A DNA stretch of 64,000 nucleotides from Bombyx mori (Eukaryota; Arthropoda; Insecta; Lepidoptera; Bombycidae), in assembly GCF_030269925.1 (NCBI RefSeq), contig NC_085135.1, positions 9,052,753 to 9,116,752 of the forward strand, in the 5' to 3' direction. This document shows positions 19,228 to 29,485 of the stretch, piece after piece. The notes under the pieces were generated by a model. That model worked only from the letters and a program-made list of their open reading frames with translations, did no database searches and was not told where the DNA came from. The position numbers and the translations under genes were made by a program. The stretch's first letter is position 1, and each line of letters opens with the position of its first letter.

Positions 19228-22110
19228 TTACGTTGCACGTCGACCTCTTTGTCGAGTTCGACGAGTACGGTTACCGGGGTCCCTAAGCCTGCCCCTAGTA
19301 TTAGAGCTGAAGGCATCTAATGCAAAGGTTATTGGATCTGATGGATCCGTAAGGACGTGTCTAGGGCGTCGACGGTGACTGGCTCCTGCATGATCAGGAT
19401 TCGGGGAGTAGTCAGCGGCGGCAACGATAAGGCGATTATCATGACGCATAGCCTTATCGAAGTATCGTTCCGACGCTGACTTCATGTATTTCCGAATTGA
19501 TTCGAGGCCCAGGTCGTCGTGTAGGTCAACGTTCCTCACGAACCACGGAGCCCCGACAGCTAACCTGCAAAAGCGGGATTGTAGGGATTGGAGGGTGTCT
19601 ATGTGTGTGCGGGCCGCGTGAGCGAACACCACACTCGCGTAAGTCATGACGGGCCTTATGCAAGTTTTGTAAAGTGTCACCTTGTTCCGAAGGGACATTT
19701 TACTCCGCTTACATATCATGGGGTAGAGTCTACCGAGAATAAACGCGGCACGGTCACGGACTGATTTTATATGCGGGCGGAATGTCATCGATGCATCCAG
19801 GGTAACGCCCAGGTACTTGACCTTCCTGGCCCAGGGTATGGGTTGTCTAAAGAGAGTAATCGGGGGTGTGAGATTCCTCCTCCTAATCCGGGAGGAAATC
19901 CGTGTGGAGCTTCCCCTCTGAAATAGCACCGCAGTACTTTTCGCTGGGTTGATGTCTATGCGCCATTTTCGGAACCACTGTCCTAGGGCTAGGGCTACGC
20001 TCTGAAGCTTCTTCGCGATTAGGGACTTATTTCTACTAGAATAGTAAACAGTCGTGTCGTCGGCGAATAAAGCTAAATGGGTCGGCGGCGACCGGGGAAT
20101 ATCGTTGACGAATAAGCTAAATAGGAGGGGTGAGAGGACAGAGCCTTGCGGGACTCCAGCTGTGAGAGGTCGTGGGGAGGAGCGGGTTCCCTCGACTCGA
20201 TATCGAAAAGAGCGGTTCGACAAGAAGTCCCGTATGATGAGCACGAGACTATCCGGCACGCCCATGTTGAATAGTTTGAAAATCAAACCATTGTGCCAGA
20301 CTTTGTCGAACGCTTTTGCGACGTCGAAGAAGAGAGCTCCCGTGTATAACGGTTTTGGTCGATTAAGCCCCACAAGAATGTGCTCCGTGAGGCGGTGCAC
20401 CTGTTGAACGCATGAATGATTTGTACGGAATCCGAATTGTTCATCGATGAGAATGCCCTTGGATGAGACGAAATCTCTGAGGCGCTTGTAGAGCAGACGC
20501 TCATACAGCTTGCCTAGAGACATGAGGAGGCTAATCGGGCGGTAGCTCGTCGGATGATTTTTTGGTTTACCGGGTTTATGTATGCCGATAACGTCCGCTT
20601 CTTTCCACACCGCGGGAAAGATACAGTTCGCCATAGCGGCATTGAAAATAGATGCCAACATCACGATGAGTTGGACGGGTAGAAGTTTAATAACGTGGTT
20701 AGATATACCGTCGGAACCGGGAGCCTTGCGAGGACGTAGGTCTTTGATCAAGTCTTTAACTTCCATCGGGGTGACGGGTGGTAACGCATCCGAGGGTGGC
20801 AAGGAGGCTCTGCGTTCTACCTCACTGTCTACTAATTCTACATGAACAGGGTCCACGGATTGAGTGCTGGGCGTGCACTGGGTTTGCAATGTATCGGCCA
20901 GCAGCTCTGCTTTTTCGTCATCATCAAAGGCCGCGAGTCGGCCTGAGGGGCCTACGAGGGGGGGCATAGTTACTACCGTATCCGATTTGAGAGTACGAGC
21001 TAAGCGGTAGTAAGACCTTTGGGAGGGCGCGAGTCCTTCTAAGAAATCAGACCATCTGGCATCTCGGACTTCGGCGATGCGAGACTTTACGTCGCGTTGT
21101 AGGGCACGCATTCGAATACGATTTTCCGCGGTAGGATACCTGTCGTAGGCGCGTATCGAGGCGTTCTTAGCTCTAAGGAGTTCCCTAATATCGTCGGACA
21201 ATTTGAAGCGGTGAAGGAAGTCCTCCGCTACAACTTGTTTCGATGACCTATCTAATGTCGAGGTGATGTGTGATGTTAAGATGTCTATGGCTTCAGCGGT
21301 ATCCTGAGGAGACGGGGTAGAGTCCGGGTTGAACGGGAGCGATGGTGGATCAGATTCAGCCAGGCTGATGCCCAGCGTGTGCCAATCCACCACAGTCCTC
21401 GTGACGGGAACGGAATCGGGAGCGCGACCGAGCTTCATAACGACGGGACGGTGGTCTGAATCTAACTCTGAAACTACTTCGATCGAGTGTAAGCGCAGAG
21501 TTACGTTTTTTAATAACGCTATGTCGAGTATATCCGGGCGATGCGCGATATTTAGCGGGTAGCGAGTCGGGGTTAACGGAGCGACGATATCGAAGGCGAG
21601 ATCATCGACTAACGCGTCAAGCCGCCTGCCATTCGGGGTTGTGGTGTGTGAGTTCCACCTGATGTGTTTACAATTTACGTCGCCCGCCAGAATAACAGAG
21701 CTCCCCATACCGAGCAGCGCCTCGATATCACTGCTTAGAACGATCTTATCCGGTGGAAGATAAACGGACGCGATAACGATCGGCGCGTGTCCCGTCAGTG
21801 AGATTCGGCACACTGATGCTTCGATATTAGCGAGCGCGGGAGGATCGAGCGGGACGCAATGCAGGGCTCTTCTATAGTAAATGACGGTACCACCACCACG
21901 GGCAGAGAGCCTGTCGTTCCTGACCATGTTATAGTTCGCGATTTTAGGGTCACGGCGCGCGGGCTTAAGTAGGGTCTCCTGCACTAAAAAGATATCAATT
22001 TGATGGTCACGCAAAAAGTCAGAAACCTGATCACGTTGATTTGCGAGACCGTAAGCGTTAAAAAATCCTATCGTCACGGATAGGGGCTTTATTCTACTTA
22101 TATACGCCAT
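19228..22110 (-). CDS. Jockey ORF2: endonuclease-reverse transcriptase, intact
   Basis: 960 residues, nearly identical to the ORF2 at 10,261-13,137; scattered substitutions include VILAGDVNCKH for VILAGDLNCKH. A two-residue longer C-terminus (SSNTRGRLRD) differs from copy 1. All endonuclease motifs and the RT motifs (FFDVAKAFDKVWH, GVPQGSVLSPLLF, LFADDTTVYY) are kept. The start ATG again follows the ORF1 stop by three bases in the same frame. Two open copies 9 kb apart suggest recent activity of this family. Confidence 0.95.
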   Translation of the reverse strand: MAYISRIKPLSVTIGFFNAYGLANQRDQVSDFLRDHQIDIFLVQETLLKPARRDPKIANYNMVRNDRLSARGGGTVIYYRRALHCVPLDPPALANIEASVCRISLTGHAPIVIASVYLPPDKIVLSSDIEALLGMGSSVILAGDVNCKHIRWNSHTTTPNGRRLDALVDDLAFDIVAPLTPTRYPLNIAHRPDILDIALLKNVTLRLHSIEVVSELDSDHRPVVMKLGRAPDSVPVTRTVVDWHTLGISLAESDPPSLPFNPDSTPSPQDTAEAIDILTSHITSTLDRSSKQVVAEDFLHRFKLSDDIRELLRAKNASIRAYDRYPTAENRIRMRALQRDVKSRIAEVRDARWSDFLEGLAPSQRSYYRLARTLKSDTVVTMPPLVGPSGRLAAFDDDEKAELLADTLQTQCTPSTQSVDPVHVELVDSEVERRASLPPSDALPPVTPMEVKDLIKDLRPRKAPGSDGISNHVIKLLPVQLIVMLASIFNAAMANCIFPAVWKEADVIGIHKPGKPKNHPTSYRPISLLMSLGKLYERLLYKRLRDFVSSKGILIDEQFGFRTNHSCVQQVHRLTEHILVGLNRPKPLYTGALFFDVAKAFDKVWHNGLIFKLFNMGVPDSLVLIIRDFLSNRSFRYRVEGTRSSPRPLTAGVPQGSVLSPLLFSLFVNDIPRSPPTHLALFADDTTVYYSSRNKSLIAKKLQSVALALGQWFRKWRIDINPAKSTAVLFQRGSSTRISSRIRRRNLTPPITLFRQPIPWARKVKYLGVTLDASMTFRPHIKSVRDRAAFILGRLYPMICKRSKMSLRNKVTLYKTCIRPVMTYASVVFAHAARTHIDTLQSLQSRFCRLAVGAPWFVRNVDLHDDLGLESIRKYMKSASERYFDKAMRHDNRLIVAAADYSPNPDHAGASHRRRPRHVLTDPSDPITFALDAFSSNTRGRLRDPGNRTRRTRQRGRRAT

Positions 22111-22113
22111 TGA

Positions 22114-23736
22114 TTACCGGCGGAGTGAGGGGAGGACGTACGTATTTAATGACGCGTATACGTCGGCGTATTCTTGCACAACGGCGATAAAGTGTTGTGC
22201 AGTGGAGGCAGCGCGAATGGCGTCGCCCAAAACGTTAACGCGCTGAAAGTTGATCGACTGAAAGAAGTCGATCGCTAAAGCGAGATTTTCGGACGCGGTC
22301 GGAGGGCAAGTCGCGGGAGAGGGACGAGTCGCGGGGGCGGGACGAATCGCGGAGGAGGGAGTTGTAGCCGTGTTCGTGTACGGCAGCGGTTTCGCCCAGG
22401 CCGAGACACTGGGCACCGCCGCCGGAACGAACGCTGGCTTAGCCTGCGACGCAGAGGGTGCCGAGGCTTTGATGTCTGGGCCGGAAGCTCGGAGGCGGTT
22501 TCGGCGGGCGACGCGGCGATTTATTTTCGGGGCTCGGGGGCATCCGCGGTAATTTGCGGGGTGACCCTGTGTTCGACACAGGACGCAGCTAGGCGGTTCC
22601 GTCGCGGTTTTTTGATCGCGAGTGCATAGGGCCGTGGCGTGATCGCCTAAACATTTGACGCATCGGGGGCGCGCGTGACAGTTACGGGAAGAGTGCCCAT
22701 ACAATTGACAGTTATGGCACTGGCTAGGAGTGCCTTTTTTATGGGGGGCGTCGACAGCGATACCAGAGAGCCTACAGACGGTCTGTGTGTTAAAGATTTT
22801 CTTACCCTCGGGGGTAGGCTGGAGAGCGACTAGAACCATATTATATGGCTCCCTACCGCGACCGGTGTGCATACGGTGCACAGAATTCACTGGTAGGCCT
22901 TGTTCTAACAGGTCGACTTTTACGAGCTCTACATCTAACTCTTTAGGGATTCCGCGTATTACAACGCGGAGTTCGCGCTCCTCCTGAAGCGTATAAGTGT
23001 GGAAGCTTATACGCTCCTTACGGAGGTAAGAGGTGAGGGCCCTATGGTCATCAGATGAATGCACCTTTATTTGGATGCCGTTCGCGAGGTTACGGGCATT
23101 CGTGAAATTGATATTTTTGGCCTTAAGGGCCAGGGAAACTCGATCCCAAGCTGCCTTCTCTTGAAGGATTACCGGAGGAGGGGACTGGGTTTTATTTTGT
23201 GCCACCGGACGCGGCGACGGACTGGCACGGGCTGGAGGCGCAACGGGAGTCTGGGAGCGGGGGCGCGACGCGTTCGCGGCTTTGCTAATTTTAGCGGCCG
23301 CGGGAGCTCGAGACTCCGCGGCACGCTTCTTACTCTTTTGTACCAGGGTAAATCCATCCGTCGTTGAGGCGGGGGCGAGGTCGACCTCCATCTCCGAGTC
23401 AGAGTCGGAGGACGAGGAGGCGGGCGCAGGTGACCTACGAGCAGGTGTTTTGGAGGGCGCGACGGAGGCCGCGGATGATCGCACAGCTGGAACGGTGGCC
23501 ACGGCGAACGACGCAGCAGTTTTACTCGCCAGTATAGGCGACGCGGGAACGGCAGGCACGACGGAGGCTGCGGTGCTCGATGTAGAAGCTTTGCACGCAG
23601 GTACAGGCGACGCAGGAGCAGCGAGCACGGCGGAGTCTTCGAGAGAGCTCGCAGTGTGATTGGCCTTGAAAGCCAGAAACTCTGAGGCGAGCTGTGGATG
23701 ACGAAGTCGGAGGAACTCCGCGAATACAGCGTCCAT
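22114..23736 (-). CDS. Jockey ORF1: gag-like protein, intact
   Basis: 540 residues from MDAVFAEFLRLRHPQL, the same length as copy 1. The same Ala/Ser/Pro-rich region, acidic serine tract, PRE_C2HC-like region and three zinc knuckles are visible. Substitutions cluster between about residues 230 and 330, where several neighbouring codons differ (for example VHSSDDHRALTSYL against VRTPDDHRALSSYL). The two copies are therefore close relatives rather than exact duplicates. Confidence 0.95.
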   Translation of the reverse strand: MDAVFAEFLRLRHPQLASEFLAFKANHTASSLEDSAVLAAPASPVPACKASTSSTAASVVPAVPASPILASKTAASFAVATVPAVRSSAASVAPSKTPARRSPAPASSSSDSDSEMEVDLAPASTTDGFTLVQKSKKRAAESRAPAAAKISKAANASRPRSQTPVAPPARASPSPRPVAQNKTQSPPPVILQEKAAWDRVSLALKAKNINFTNARNLANGIQIKVHSSDDHRALTSYLRKERISFHTYTLQEERELRVVIRGIPKELDVELVKVDLLEQGLPVNSVHRMHTGRGREPYNMVLVALQPTPEGKKIFNTQTVCRLSGIAVDAPHKKGTPSQCHNCQLYGHSSRNCHARPRCVKCLGDHATALCTRDQKTATEPPSCVLCRTQGHPANYRGCPRAPKINRRVARRNRLRASGPDIKASAPSASQAKPAFVPAAVPSVSAWAKPLPYTNTATTPSSAIRPAPATRPSPATCPPTASENLALAIDFFQSINFQRVNVLGDAIRAASTAQHFIAVVQEYADVYASLNTYVLPSLRR

Positions 23737-24144
23737 GATCGCTGAGTGCCCAGGTGGGGCGGCCCTGGGTCTTGACAACACTCGCCTTGCGGCGAGGCCC
23801 CAACTTCTCGGACCTGAGCGGTTCTATTGAACACAGGTGGCGATGCGGCGCGATTACTACAGGACAAAGAAAAAAACACAACAAAACCGAAATAACAAAA
23901 AGAAACAAAACAATTAAACACTTCCAGGAAAGCAGTTTGTCGGCAGATGTACCACGAACACAGAAATAACGAAAGGAAACAAAACAAATAAAAACTTCCA
24001 GGAAAAACACTTGGTCGGCAGATGTACCACGAACACAGGCCGCGCGAACAATGGCCGGGCTAACAAAAGCCGGGCGAACAAAGGCCGGGCGATCGAGTGG
24101 TCGATGGGCACGTCCGCACGTGACGGGTGCCTCTATCGGAATCT
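23737..24144 (-). promoter_or_regulatory. Jockey copy 2 5' UTR with tandem repeats
   Basis: The same ~74-bp repeated units and GGCCGGGC-ending short repeats as in copy 1 are seen at about 23,885-24,095. It is the likely internal promoter region (inference). Confidence 0.55.
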
Positions 24145-25474
24145 AATTTTGAAGTCTAACCTTGTTATCAGTACCGAAAAAGCGCGGAGGAAGAATCGCC
24201 TTAAAATCGGTAGGATAATAATTATTTTCATTATCAACAAAACATTGTTTACGATTATTAATATAAATGGACGACTTTACGGTGTTTGAAGTGCAAGCTG
24301 TATGCAACGAGCTGTCGCGATGAATAGAGTTCACTGAACTTGACAGCTGTGTATTTACTTTACCAATAGGTAAATCGGATGTGACTGATCGGGTCCTTGC
24401 AGCGTCGACGGCGTAATAACTTGCGTTACACTTTGTACACTGAGACCGAGTAACACCTTTGGTACCACACCCGTAACACGAGGATACAGCTTGCGTATTT
24501 TCGTTGTCGAATTTAGTTTTTGACGCTAATTTTAAACACTCATCACGAATATGTCCGTACTTTTTGCAATAAACACAGAACAGTCTTTTAACAATCGACG
24601 TAGATGATACATTATCAGTGTTCGTGTAGCGAGGCGCGGGGACTCGAACGGTGCTCGGCGCAGCGCTGTCGTCGCGTGGCGGGCCGCCAGCGGGGCCCGA
24701 GTTGAATATTTTCCGCGGCGTCATCCGCGCGTATGTATGCTGCGAAGTCGAAGCACCGGTGGGAACTTCGCCTACGGTACTACCCGATGAACGTGGCGTC
24801 GCTCGCTGAGGATGATGAATAAATTCAGGCGGACTGGTCTCGTAGATGGAGTCCTCGATATGGCGCGTTTTCTTTAATAACGTGTCGTATGAAGTTATTT
24901 CGTCTCTTCTTAATCTTTTACGAACACGACGGTGTAGAAGGCCGTAAAGCATATCAATTTGAACTTTCTCACTAAGGTCACCAGGTGGGAGTCGAGCTAG
25001 TAGGGCTCGTGCTCTGGCAACGAAGATCTCCGTCTTCTCTCTTTGTCCTTGCGACATTTTGAAGAGCTCTAAGTAGACTCGATGGGGCGGTCTGCAATCA
25101 CCGAAAGCGCTTCGTAACGATGATAAAGCGTCGTCCCAGGAAGTGATGCTAGCTTTAACGCCTTGCCACCACACGGCTGCATTTCCGGTTAGTAACATCG
25201 AGAGTCCTCGTAACGCGATGGCGTGTCCTACGTCAGCACAATCTTTGTATGATTCGACCGCGTCAAGGAAACCGTCGAGTGAGTCGCCGGGCGCTCCGCT
25301 GAACCGCGCCGTGCATGACGCGAAGTTCCCAGAATGGTGAGCGGGCATCGAGGAAGGCGGCGATGTCGGCTCCGACGTCGGTGTTGCTGATGATTCGAGT
25401 TGAGTTTTATGCTCAAAAACTCGGTCGAGTAGGCGTTCGAATGCTGCCATTTGACTTTCTTGTAATGACGCCAT
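24145..25474 (-). CDS. Gypsy gag (Arc-like capsid), interrupted by Jockey
   Basis: The frame opens MASLQESQMAAFERLLDRVF. It has a Retrotrans_gag/capsid region (about residues 55-215) with FSGAPGDSLDGFLDAVESY, GNAAVWWQGVKASI and DMLYGLLHRRVRKRL, a pattern like the capsid of insect Arc genes, which derive from this retrotransposon group (family knowledge). A CCHC knuckle CVYCKKYGHIRDEC follows. A second candidate, CYGCGTKGVTRSQC, has Val where the knuckle His would be. The frame would continue into protease but is cut at 24,145 by Jockey copy 2. It forms particles in intact relatives; here it is non-autonomous. Confidence 0.85.
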
Positions 25475-25640
25475 GTTGTTTGCGGTAAATGTTGGCGTCG
25501 GTCCCGCGGTTGAACCAATTTCTTCTTCAACGTCTTGAAAATCGGATTGACGCCGTGACTGACGACGAGTACGTGTCGTAATTACGTAGATTCACTCCGA
25601 AATACTAGTTAAAGGGCCCGCGCTTGGGCTGCCAGTTTAA
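25475..25640 (-). other. Gypsy leader and primer-binding site
   Basis: This lies between the 5' LTR and the gag ATG in element orientation. A candidate primer-binding site, TGGCAGCCCAAGCGCGGG, starts six bases after the LTR end. I do not know which tRNA it matches. Confidence 0.5.
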
Positions 25641-25860
25641 TGTTAGGTGCCCGACTGGCATGAGACTCTCTGGTTGTCAGTTCCGGTATCGACCGGGGAC
25701 GCGTGTATTCCGCTTCAAAGTCTGGCGCGCACTAATTGGGGGTACGAATGATGCAACAGATGCGCGGACGCGGGTAGCGCGGGGTGGGTCGTCGCGGCAC
25801 GGACCTGAGTCACATTCCCTTTGGCTGCTGTTGCCCCGCGAAACGGAACGCTGCGTTACA
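25641..25860 (-). repeat. Gypsy LTR (5', left copy)
   Basis: 220 bp with TGTAACGC...CCTAACA ends; near-identical to the other three LTR copies. Confidence 0.9.
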
Positions 25861-27083
25861 ATGTAATAATAATCAACATCAACTTTTACAAATTTAAACC
25901 GAATTAAATTTTGTTTCAAATGTGAAGGGTAGATGACGCTGTTCTTAATTATTTCAGAATTTAAAATTAAAATCTGAAAGCCTTGAAACATCAATCCACA
26001 TAAATGTAATTTAAAAACTACAGTAAGAGGCTTAAATAAAAAGCTGAACTTAACTCAGCCTTAACTAGAATTTTCTTCGGAATTCAATAGTAAAGTTCAA
26101 GTTATTTTGATGAAATCAAAACCGAAATATTCATAGCATCTTAAACAATCACCTACGAATAAATATTAGTTATTATATTATTTATTATTCGTAGACAATC
26201 ACAACGGTTTTATAGTTTTGGGAAGGGATTTTTTGTAACGCCATCTCGTAAAGTATTTCGGTATTACATTACAAAACAAAATTGTTTCTCCAACAGTAAC
26301 AACAGTACTTGCTTCGGCAGTACTTAATCTAAAATACTAACAGTAACAACATTAACGTTATTTAATGTATAAACCGTTCAATAAGAACTGCAAACTATCC
26401 CCTTGAAGCTACAGTTTATGTAGGAATAATGACTTTTTGGCGGGAACGCGAGGTGTGAAGTTGTGTGATTTGTTTTAATTTGTCTATTTAGTGTTTCTTC
26501 GGGTTTAAATGTGTAATAATAGTGGTTTATTAACTGTTTAATATCTGTGAAAGTGCACAAATGTGGGAAAATTAAACAAAGACGCTGTACGTAACTTCTC
26601 GGTTTCCTCCAAAAAGTCCACTGAGATCTTAGTAAACGACCACCACCATTTTACTGAGATTATATTTCATTCCATATCATCTCATCTCATTTCATTTCAT
26701 CCCATTTGATTAATGTCTCAAATTAATCATCTTCATTTCATTTCACTCCATAATATCACATTTCATTTCACTCCATAATATCATTTTTCATAAAAATATG
26801 AATATAAATTAAAATAAGACATGACTTAAAGGTCTCAGTTACCAGGTCATAAAATCCATTACAAATAGGAATAATTCCAGCGCACCCTGGCGGCCGTAGA
26901 TTACCATTCTCGAATATTTATAGTCTGTGGCATGTCACTTTTTACATCGAAAAAAGTCAGGATCGAAATTTTTGAGCGAGCCATAGTTTGTGGTGATAAA
27001 ATTAATAATTTCAAGTAGATTAATTGTTGTAATTGATATAACTAGTTAATATGAGTAAAATAAAGTTGTGAGTGATTGATATA
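25861..27083. other. palindrome arm, AT-rich unassigned DNA (left)
   Basis: About 1.2 kb between the Gypsy LTR and the palindrome axis, repeated in inverse order at 27,250-28,472. There is no convincing gene; the only frame of note is a 60-codon one at 26,378-26,560 with no recognisable motif. It includes a hairpin at 26,153-26,194 and short TTTCATTTCA/CCATAATATCA repeats near 26,680-26,790. Confidence 0.6.
26153..26194. repeat. hairpin with AT-rich loop
   Basis: CTACGAATAAATA pairs with TTTATTATTCGTAG, flanked by direct CAATCAC. The mirror copy is near 28,138-28,180 in the right arm. Confidence 0.7.
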
Positions 27084-27249
27084 ATATACAATTTAGGAAC
27101 CAGAAGTACCGTAGAATTAAATAAAATTTCGCAACCTCAAAAAACTGTTCTGCTCACAGTAAACACAGTCGGTAGTCTGGCGCTCCGTTTACAACGTCAA
27201 CGGGATTTTTGAACGGAACTTGGCGCCAGATTCTACCGAATCTGTGGAT
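27084..27249 (+). repeat. axis spacer S, copy 1
   Basis: 166 bp of unpaired sequence at the exact centre of the palindrome. It is flanked by GATTGATATAAT and its complement ATTATATCAATC. It reappears as 33,758-33,923 in the same orientation with no difference that I could see. It contains an internal stem, CGGTAGTCTGGCGC (27,170-27,183) with GCGCCAGATTCTACCG (27,223-27,238, two bulged bases). It has no coding potential. Confidence 0.9.
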
Positions 27250-28472
27250 TATATCAATCACTCACAGCTTTATTTTACTGATATTAACTAGTTATATCAA
27301 TTACAACAATTAATCTACTTGAAATTATTAATTTTATCAACACAAACTATGGCTCGCTCAAAAATTTCGATCCTGACTTTTTTCGATGTAAAAAGTGACA
27401 TGCCACAGACTATAAATATTCGAGAATGGTAATCTACGGCCGCCAGGGTGCGCTGGAATTATTCCTATTTGTAATGGATTTTATGACCTGGTAACTGAGA
27501 CCTTTAAGTCATGTCTTATTTTAATTTATATTCATATTTTTATGAAAAATGATATTATGGAGTGAAATGAAATGTGATATTATGGAGTGAAATGAAATGA
27601 AGATGATTAATTTGAGACATTAATCAAATGGGATGAAATGAAATGAGATGAGATGATATGGAATGAAATATAATCTCAGTAAAATGGTGGTGGTCATTTA
27701 TTAAGATCTCAGTGGACTTTTTGGAGGAAACCGAGAAGCTACGTACAGCGGCTTTGTTTAATTTTCCCACATTTGTGCACTTTCACAGATATTAAACAGT
27801 TAATAAACCACTATTATTACACATTTAAACCCGAAGAAACACTAAATAGACAAATTAAAACAAATCACACAACTTCACACCTCGCGTTCCCGCCAAAAAG
27901 TCATTATTCCTACATAAACTGTAGCTTCAAGGGGATAGTTTGCAGTTCTTATTGAACGGTTTATACAATAAATAACGTTAATGTTGTTACTGTTAGTATT
28001 TTAGTTTAAGTACTGCCGAAGCAAGTACTGTTGTTACTGTTGGAGAAACAATTTTGTTTTGTAATGTAATACCGAAATACTTTACGAGATGGCGTTACAA
28101 AAAATCCCTTCCCAAAACTATAAAACCGTTGTGATTGTCTACGAATAATAAATAATATAATAACTAATATTTATTCGTAGGTGATTGTTTAAGATGCTAT
28201 GAATATTTCGGTTTTGATTTCATCAAAATAACTTGAACTTTACTATTGAATTCCGAAGAAAATTCTAATTAAGGCTGAGTTAAGTTCAGCTTTTTATTTA
28301 AGCCTCTTACTGTAGTTTTTAAATTACATTTATGCGGATTGATGTTTCAAGGCTTTCAGATTTTAATTTTAAATTCTGAAATAATTAAGAACAGCGTCAT
28401 CTACCCTTCACATTTGAAACAAAATTTAATTCGGTTTAAATTTGTAAAAGTTGATGTTGATTATTATTACAC
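27250..28472. other. palindrome arm, AT-rich unassigned DNA (right)
   Basis: The complement of 25,861-27,083 with scattered substitutions and small indels. The mirror 60-codon frame (27,773-27,955) keeps the same peptide, but length and composition do not suggest a gene. Confidence 0.6.
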
Positions 28473-28692
28473 TGTAACGCAGCGTTCCGTTTCGCGGGGC
28501 AACAGCAGCCAAAGGGAATGTGACTCAGGTCCGTGCCGCGACGACCCACCCCGCGCTACCCACGCCCGCGCATCTGTTGCATCATTCGCACCCCCAATTA
28601 GTGCGCGCCAGACTTTGAAGCGGAATACACGCGTCCCCGGTCGATACCGGAACTGACAACCCGAGAGTCTCATGCCAGTCGGGCACCTAACA
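28473..28692 (+). repeat. Gypsy LTR (5', right copy)
   Basis: 220 bp, TGTAACGC...CCTAACA, followed by TTAAAC and the TGGCAGCCCAAGC primer-binding candidate. Confidence 0.9.
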
Positions 28693-28858
28693 TTAAACTG
28701 GCAGCCCAAGCGCGGGCCCTTTAACTAGTATTTCGGAGTGAATCTACGTAATTACGACACGTACTCGTCGTCAGTCACGGCGTCAATCCGATTTTCAAGA
28801 CGTTGAAGAAGAAATTGGTTCAACCGCGGGACCGACGCCAACATTTACCGCAAACAAC

Positions 28859-29485
28859 ATGACGTCATTACAAGAAAGTCAAATGGCAGCATTCGAACGC
28901 CTACTCGACCGAGTTTTTGAGCATAAAACTCAACTCGAATCATCAGCAACACCGACGTCGGAGCCGACATCGCCGCCTTCCTCGACGCCCGCTCACCATT
29001 CTGGGAACTTCACGTCATGCACGGCGCGGTTCAGCGGAGCGCCCGGCGACTCACTCGACGGTTTTCTTGACGCGGTCGAATCATACAAAGATTGTGCTGA
29101 CGTAGGACACGCCATCGCGTTACGAGGACTCTCGATGTTACTAACCGGAAATGCAGCCGTGTGGTGGCAAGGCGTTAAAGCTAGCATCACTTCCTGGGAC
29201 GACGCTTTATCATCGTTACGAAGCGCTTTCGGTGATTGCAGACCGCCCCATCGAGTCTACTTAGAGCTCTTCAAAATGTCGCAAGGACAAAGAGAGAAGA
29301 CGGAGATCTTCGTTGCCAGAGCACGAGCCCTACTAGCTCGACTCCCACCTGGTGACCTTAGTGAGAAAGTTCAAATTGATATGCTTTACGGCCTTCTACA
29401 CCGTCGTGTTCGTAAAAGATTAAGAAGAGACGAAATAACTTCATACGACACGTTATTAAAGAAAACGCGCCATATCGAGGACTCC
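28859..29485 (+). pseudogene. Gypsy gag, N-terminal part
   Basis: It matches the left-arm gag from MTSLQESQMAAF through KKTRHIEDS, with a few substitutions. The capsid-like region is present (VWWQGVKASI, DMLYGLLHRRV). Reading ends where the 891-bp element enters; a stop falls five codons inside it. The remainder of gag resumes at 30,377. Confidence 0.85.

Larger units (their letters stand above)
18979..24144 (-). mobile_element. Jockey-clade retrotransposon, copy 2
   Basis: Same structure as copy 1. The plus-strand T run at 18,979-18,999 is the poly(A). The target-site duplication AATTTTGAAG occurs at 18,969-18,978 and 24,145-24,154. The empty site is present in the right arm near 31,065-31,080, which shows insertion after, or on only one side of, the arm duplication. 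Confidence 0.95.
17424..25860 (-). mobile_element. Ty3/Gypsy LTR retrotransposon, left copy, internally deleted
   Basis: A minus-strand element bounded by 220-bp LTRs (25,641-25,860 and 17,424-17,643), each beginning TGTAACGC and ending CCTAACA in element orientation. It contains gag, an aspartic protease, the first few residues of RT and scraps of integrase. Most of RT, RNase H and integrase are gone. Jockey copy 2 is inserted between gag and protease. Without Jockey the element is about 3.26 kb. It is non-autonomous. Confidence 0.9.

Noticed and set aside
26378..26560. 60-codon frame mirrored at 27,773-27,955
   Set aside because: Conserved only because the arms are duplicated; no motif and no homolog known to me.
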